DNA from: Candidatus Accumulibacter sp. ACC003
Lineage (GTDB): Bacteria > Pseudomonadota > Gammaproteobacteria > Burkholderiales > Rhodocyclaceae
Length of the DNA stretch: 64,000 bases
Reading direction: 5' to 3'
Assembly: GCF_907163085.1 (NCBI RefSeq)
Contig: NZ_CAJQTX010000007.1
Coordinates: 186,001 to 250,000 of the forward strand
The translations under genes and the position numbers were made by a program. The notes beneath the pieces were generated by a model. It searched no databases and was not told the DNA's origin. It saw only the letters and a list, made by a program, of their open reading frames with translations. Positions 60,069 through 64,000 of the stretch are shown piece by piece (within the stretch, counting starts at the first letter, position 1; every line of letters starts with the position of its first letter).

Positions 60069-63000
60069 ATGCCCCGCGCCGACTACTCCGAAGACAACAA
60101 CGTTCAGGAACCCGCCGCCAGGCTGTTCGCGGAGAACCTCGGCTGGCGATCGGTCTATGCTTTCAACGCCGAGACCTTTGGCGCCGACTCGCTGCTCGGC
60201 CGCAGGGGCGCCAGCGAAGTCGTTCTGTTGCGGGAACTCGACAAGGCGCTGGCCAGGCTGAATCCGAAGCTGGCGGCGACGCGCCAGGGGCGTCAGCAGC
60301 TCGCCGTCGCCCGCGATCGCCTGCTCGACGCCGATCCGAGCAAGACCTTGCTGCAGCACAACGAGGCGAAGTGGCGGTTGATCCGCGACGGCATCACGCT
60401 GCAGTCGCCTGGTGGCAACGCCGCCGAAGACGTGCATGTGCGGGTGATCGACTTCGCCGCGCCCGCGGCCAACGACTTCCTGGTCGTGCGCGAGCTGTGG
60501 GTGCACAGCGGGCCGTTCCGGCGGCGCTGCGATCTGGTCGGTTTCGTCAATGGCCTGCCGCTGCTGTTCATCGAACTCAAGCGTCACGACAAGGGCCTCA
60601 AGGCGGCGTTCGACGACAACTACCGCGACTACCGCGACACCATCCCGCTGCTCTTCCATTACAACGCGCTGGTGATCGTGTCGAACGGCCTCGACGCGCG
60701 CTTCGGCTCGATCAGCAGTAGCTGGGAGCACTTCTGTCGCTGGAAACGGCTCAACGAAGACGACCCCGACACGGCGCCGAGGCACGACGAGGCGCCGCTG
60801 ACACCGATCCTGCCGATCCTGCTGCGCGGCACCTGCAGCCAGGGCGCGCTGCTCGACATCGTCGAGAACTTCACGCTCTTCGACAGCAGCGAGGAGCGCA
60901 CGGTGAAGGTCGTCGCGCGCAACCACCAGTACATCGGCGTCAACAAGGCCATCGCCCGGCTGCAGGCTGGCGCTAGCGACGTGCTGGCGGGCAAGCTCGG
61001 TGTTTTCTGGCACACGCAGGGCAGCGGCAAGAGCTATTCGATGGTCTTCTTCTGCCAGAAGGTGCACCGCAAGGTTTCGGCCGGTTACACCTTCGTGCTG
61101 CTCACCGACCGCAAGGAACTCGACGAGCAGCTCTACCGCACCTTCGTCGGCTGCGGCGTGTCGACCAACAAGAGTGACAAGGCGAGCGGCGCCGAAGGAC
61201 TCGAACGTCTACTGCGCGACGAGAACCGCCGCTACGTGTTCAGCCTGATCCACAAGTTCCGCAAGCCGGTGACGACCCCTTGGAACCAGCGCAGCGACAT
61301 CATCGTCGTCTCCGACGAGGCGCATCGCACGCAGTACGGGCGCCTGGCGCTGAACATGCGTATGGCGCTGGCCGGCGCCCGCTTCATCGGCTTCACCGGC
61401 ACGCCCCTGATCGATGGCCCGGAGCGCAGCGTCACCGAGCAGGTGTTCGGCCGCTATGTGTCGGTCTACGATTTCCAGCGGGCGGTGGCGGATGGCGCGA
61501 CCTTGCCGCTGTACTACGAGAACCGCGGCGAGAAGCTGCACCTCGTCGACGCCAGTCTGAACAAACGCATCGAGGAGCGCATCGACGCCGCGCGTGCAGA
61601 CGGCGAGCTGGACGAAAAGCAGGAGGCGAAGCTCTACCGCGAACTGGCGCGCGAGTATCCCGTGTTCACCTCGGAGACGCACCTGAACGACGTGGCGACG
61701 GACTTCGTCGAGCATTACCACCAGCGCTGGCGCCTGCTGGAGCCACCGACGCTAGCTGGGCATGCCCCCCGGTACGGCGGCAACGCCAAGGCGCTGCTGG
61801 TGTGTATCGACAAGATCACCTGCGTCCGGATGACTGAACGCATCAAGCTCCGGTGGCAGGAGAAGTTGCAGGCGCTGCGCAGCAAACTGCAGGTAGAGGA
61901 GGCGCTCTTTGCCAGGGCCGGCAAGCCGGAGACAGCCTACGTCGAGCGCTTGCGTCAGCAGCTGACGTGGATGGCCGAAACGCAGATTCACGCCGTGTTC
62001 AGTGGTGAGCAGAACGAGGTCAAAGACTTCGCTGCCGAGGGTATCGACGTTCGTCCGTATCGCGAGGTGATCGCCAAAGGCATCGGCGGCAGGGATGTCG
62101 ACGAGTGCTTCAAGGATGGCCGCCACCCGTTCCGTGTGGCCGTGGTCTGCGCCATGTGGCTGACCGGCTTCGATGTCAAATCGCTGGCCACCCTGTATCT
62201 GGACAAACCGATGAAGGGGCACACGCTGATGCAGGCCATTGCGCGCGTCAACCGCGTGACGCCACACAAGAAGAACGGCCTGATCATCGACTACAACGGC
62301 ATGCTCAAGAGCTTGCGCAAGGCCCTGGCGACTTTCGCGCAAGCTGACCAGGGTGCCGCTGCCGATCCGCTGCTGGATGAAGAGCAGGCCTTGGCCGAAT
62401 ACGAAACAGCCATCGCCAAGGTAGAGGCGTATCTCGCGAGCGTCGGTTTTGACCTGAGCTTATTGATCGGAGCCGAAAAGGGCGAGGAAAGCTGGCAGGC
62501 CTTGCTGGATGCACAGAACGCCGTTTGCCGTTCAGCCGAGAACAAGAAGACCTTCCAGGTCCTGGCCGAGGACGCGGCCGACCGCTTCCGCGGCTTGTTT
62601 CCGAACCCGGGCCTGTTCAAGTACGAGCCCCAAGAGAGAGCCATTTCGGCAATCTACAATCTCCTGCAGAAACAGAAATCAGGCGCCGACATCACTGCGA
62701 TCATGCAGGAGATTCGCGGCTTGATCGACAGCGCGCTGGAGCTTGCCCCGCGGGACGGGTTCAAGCAGCCGCCGAACAAGCAGTACGACCTGTCGGGTAT
62801 CGACTTTGAACGCCTGCGCGCGGAGTTCGCCAGGTCGCCCTACAAGAACACCACCGTCCTGACGCTGCAGGAGAGGATTCAGGCGCGGCTTGAGCAGATG
62901 CTTGCTCAGAACCCGAGCCGTGTTGACCTCTACAGACGCTATCGGGAGATCATCGACGCATTCAACCGCGACAAGGATGCCGCCCAAATCGAGCGGGTCT

Positions 63001-63371
63001 TCGCAGACTTGCTGAGGGTCCATGATTTGCTCGACGTCGAGGAGCGACGCTATGTGCGAGAAGGCTTTGAGAGCGAGCGCGAGCTGACCGTGTATGACCT
63101 GCTGAGCAAGGACAAGGCGAGCATCAAGAAAAGCGATGTCGAGAAGATCAAGCAGCTCGCGAGGCAGTTGATGGCCACGGTCGAGCAGCGCCGCCACGAG
63201 ATGGGCGACTTGCGCGACCGCGCTTCAGCGCAGGCACAGATGAAGGCGGCGATCATTGACCGGCTGCTCGCAGACATGCCGGACGACTTTTCAAACGAGG
63301 ACATCGAGCGGCGGGCCGAGGTGATCTTCCAGTACGTGCAGCAACAGATGCACTCGGCGAGGGTGCATTGA
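60069..63371 (+). CDS. hsdR: HsdR, type I restriction endonuclease/translocase subunit
   Basis: 1100 residues from ATG 60069. The N-terminal nuclease domain has the PD-(D/E)xK motif (DLVGFVNGLPLLFIELKRHD, about 150-172). The SF2 helicase part has Walker A HTQGSGKSYSM (about 314-324), SDEAHRTQYG (about 414-423), and FIGFTGTPL. The second RecA domain has AVVCAMWLTGFDVKSLATLY and QAIARVNR. A C-terminal helical part (about 780-1100) binds the HsdM2S core. It translocates and cleaves unmethylated DNA. Full length with no break. It starts 23 bp after hsdS. Confidence 0.95.
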   Translation: MPRADYSEDNNVQEPAARLFAENLGWRSVYAFNAETFGADSLLGRRGASEVVLLRELDKALARLNPKLAATRQGRQQLAVARDRLLDADPSKTLLQHNEAKWRLIRDGITLQSPGGNAAEDVHVRVIDFAAPAANDFLVVRELWVHSGPFRRRCDLVGFVNGLPLLFIELKRHDKGLKAAFDDNYRDYRDTIPLLFHYNALVIVSNGLDARFGSISSSWEHFCRWKRLNEDDPDTAPRHDEAPLTPILPILLRGTCSQGALLDIVENFTLFDSSEERTVKVVARNHQYIGVNKAIARLQAGASDVLAGKLGVFWHTQGSGKSYSMVFFCQKVHRKVSAGYTFVLLTDRKELDEQLYRTFVGCGVSTNKSDKASGAEGLERLLRDENRRYVFSLIHKFRKPVTTPWNQRSDIIVVSDEAHRTQYGRLALNMRMALAGARFIGFTGTPLIDGPERSVTEQVFGRYVSVYDFQRAVADGATLPLYYENRGEKLHLVDASLNKRIEERIDAARADGELDEKQEAKLYRELAREYPVFTSETHLNDVATDFVEHYHQRWRLLEPPTLAGHAPRYGGNAKALLVCIDKITCVRMTERIKLRWQEKLQALRSKLQVEEALFARAGKPETAYVERLRQQLTWMAETQIHAVFSGEQNEVKDFAAEGIDVRPYREVIAKGIGGRDVDECFKDGRHPFRVAVVCAMWLTGFDVKSLATLYLDKPMKGHTLMQAIARVNRVTPHKKNGLIIDYNGMLKSLRKALATFAQADQGAAADPLLDEEQALAEYETAIAKVEAYLASVGFDLSLLIGAEKGEESWQALLDAQNAVCRSAENKKTFQVLAEDAADRFRGLFPNPGLFKYEPQERAISAIYNLLQKQKSGADITAIMQEIRGLIDSALELAPRDGFKQPPNKQYDLSGIDFERLRAEFARSPYKNTTVLTLQERIQARLEQMLAQNPSRVDLYRRYREIIDAFNRDKDAAQIERVFADLLRVHDLLDVEERRYVREGFESERELTVYDLLSKDKASIKKSDVEKIKQLARQLMATVEQRRHEMGDLRDRASAQAQMKAAIIDRLLADMPDDFSNEDIERRAEVIFQYVQQQMHSARVH

Positions 63372-63409
63372 CGTCGACTAGAGTGCTGAATGTTTTCAGG
63401 AGTTAATCT

Positions 63410-64000
63410 ATGGCTGTAAATGATGATGCTTCACCAAACAAACCGGGAAAGCGGAACGTGAATAAGGCCCTTGGAAATACGCTGACTGCAATTTCAGTTG
63501 TCGGCTACAAATCACTGACAGACAAGCAGCGAATGGAGATACGCCCACTGACACTGCTGGCTGGCGCCAATAGCGGTGGCAAGTCCAGCGTCATGCAGCC
63601 CGTATTGCTCCTCAAGCAGACTATAGATGCTCCCTACGATTCTGGTAGTCTCCTTTTGGGTGGGCCAAATGTGCGCCTGACTTCCGCAAGCCAGTTATTG
63701 TCAAAAACATCGAGTTCGCGTTCGGGTACCGTTGACGAATTTTCCATCGACTTCGAGATCGGCAAGAAGAAAATTGGGCTGTGCTTTCGGCAGGTTCCGC
63801 GCAGGGGGCTGGAGATATTCAGTAATACCATTTCGGATGGAGAATCAGATATCGTTCTGACTTTGGAAAATGAATTTCCAGGGGATATCCAGAAAATTCT
63901 TTCTGACTATGGATTGCCGGAAGAAATATTTAAGAATGCGGAACCGAAGGTGGTTCGTGACCGATGTTTTCTCGCAGTCGCACTGGTGACGTCGCACGGT
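63410..64000 (+). CDS. AAA ATPase, SMC/OLD-like (5' part; runs off the window)
   Basis: 197 codons from ATG 63410 (CAGGAG 9 bp upstream) are visible without a stop. TAISVVGYKSLTDKQRMEIR then PLTLLAGANSGGKSSVMQPV is the first strand and Walker A (GANSGGKSS) of ABC/SMC-like ATPases of the RecF/OLD/AAA_15 group (DUF3696-like ATPases begin in the same way). The gene is noticeably poorer in GC than the restriction genes, which suggests separate acquisition. It follows hsdR by 38 bp on the same strand. Such ATPases often accompany nucleases or other effectors in anti-phage systems; the effector would lie outside the window. Confidence 0.8.
   Translation, partial: MAVNDDASPNKPGKRNVNKALGNTLTAISVVGYKSLTDKQRMEIRPLTLLAGANSGGKSSVMQPVLLLKQTIDAPYDSGSLLLGGPNVRLTSASQLLSKTSSSRSGTVDEFSIDFEIGKKKIGLCFRQVPRRGLEIFSNTISDGESDIVLTLENEFPGDIQKILSDYGLPEEIFKNAEPKVVRDRCFLAVALVTSHG

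Overview
The window is GC-rich bacterial chromosome, most likely from a betaproteobacterium. A Rhodocyclales / 'Candidatus Accumulibacter'-like organism is my best guess. It rests on the Hyp/HypX/HoxA/HoxBC hydrogen-sensing set, an exosortase-associated acyltransferase, the QseBC-like and DegP genes, and the abundance of IS elements and small repeats; no rRNA or marker gene settles it.

Region 1 (1-11849) is a tightly packed plus-strand hydrogenase-accessory operon: hypA (3' end), hypB, hypF, hypC, hypD, hypE, hypX, hoxA, hoxB, hoxC. The Hyp proteins build the NiFe(CN)2CO centre. HypX is the factor linked to CO-ligand synthesis in air. HoxB/HoxC form a cytoplasmic regulatory (H2-sensing) hydrogenase, and HoxA is the NtrC-type activator it controls. 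Most junctions overlap by ATGA or GTGA. The expected HoxJ kinase is absent: a complete IS66-family element with an 8-bp target duplication lies 51 bp after hoxC.

Region 2 (11850-26000) is a mobile and decayed zone: the IS66 element, an IS91-type transposase coupled to a frameshifted tyrosine recombinase, a probable integron cassette with an attC-like site, a VOC protein, a TetR regulator coupled to a rifampicin-phosphotransferase-like enzyme, a helicase remnant, an antirepressor pseudogene split by an amber codon, and an IS3-family element with a classic A AAA AAG frameshift site.

Region 3 (26000-35300) holds lineage-specific genes and repeats: a small protein gene with a clear promoter and a hairpin leader, 233-bp tandem repeats, a secreted protein with a duplicated domain next to a frameshifted amidoligase, a wHTH-GHKL-STAS-like regulator preceded by three CTTTACA iterons, two long direct repeats that each carry a MITE-like inverted repeat, and a HEAT/TPR/SEC-C protein.

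Region 4 (35300-55450) is mostly minus-strand signalling and envelope functions: a receiver-PAS-GGDEF-EAL protein, an HDOD-histidine kinase, an exosortase-type acyltransferase, a lipoprotein-sorting-like protein divergent from an ABC ATPase and a repeat-bearing outer-membrane protein, gamma-glutamyltransferase, CheB, a TPR protein, DegP with a two-component system, an FAD-linked oxidase broken by a 265-bp insertion, and a dicarboxylate symporter.

Region 5 (55450-64000) is a defence-type locus: a decayed toxin-antitoxin pair, a complete type I restriction-modification system (hsdM-hsdS-hsdR), and the start of an AAA ATPase that runs off the window.
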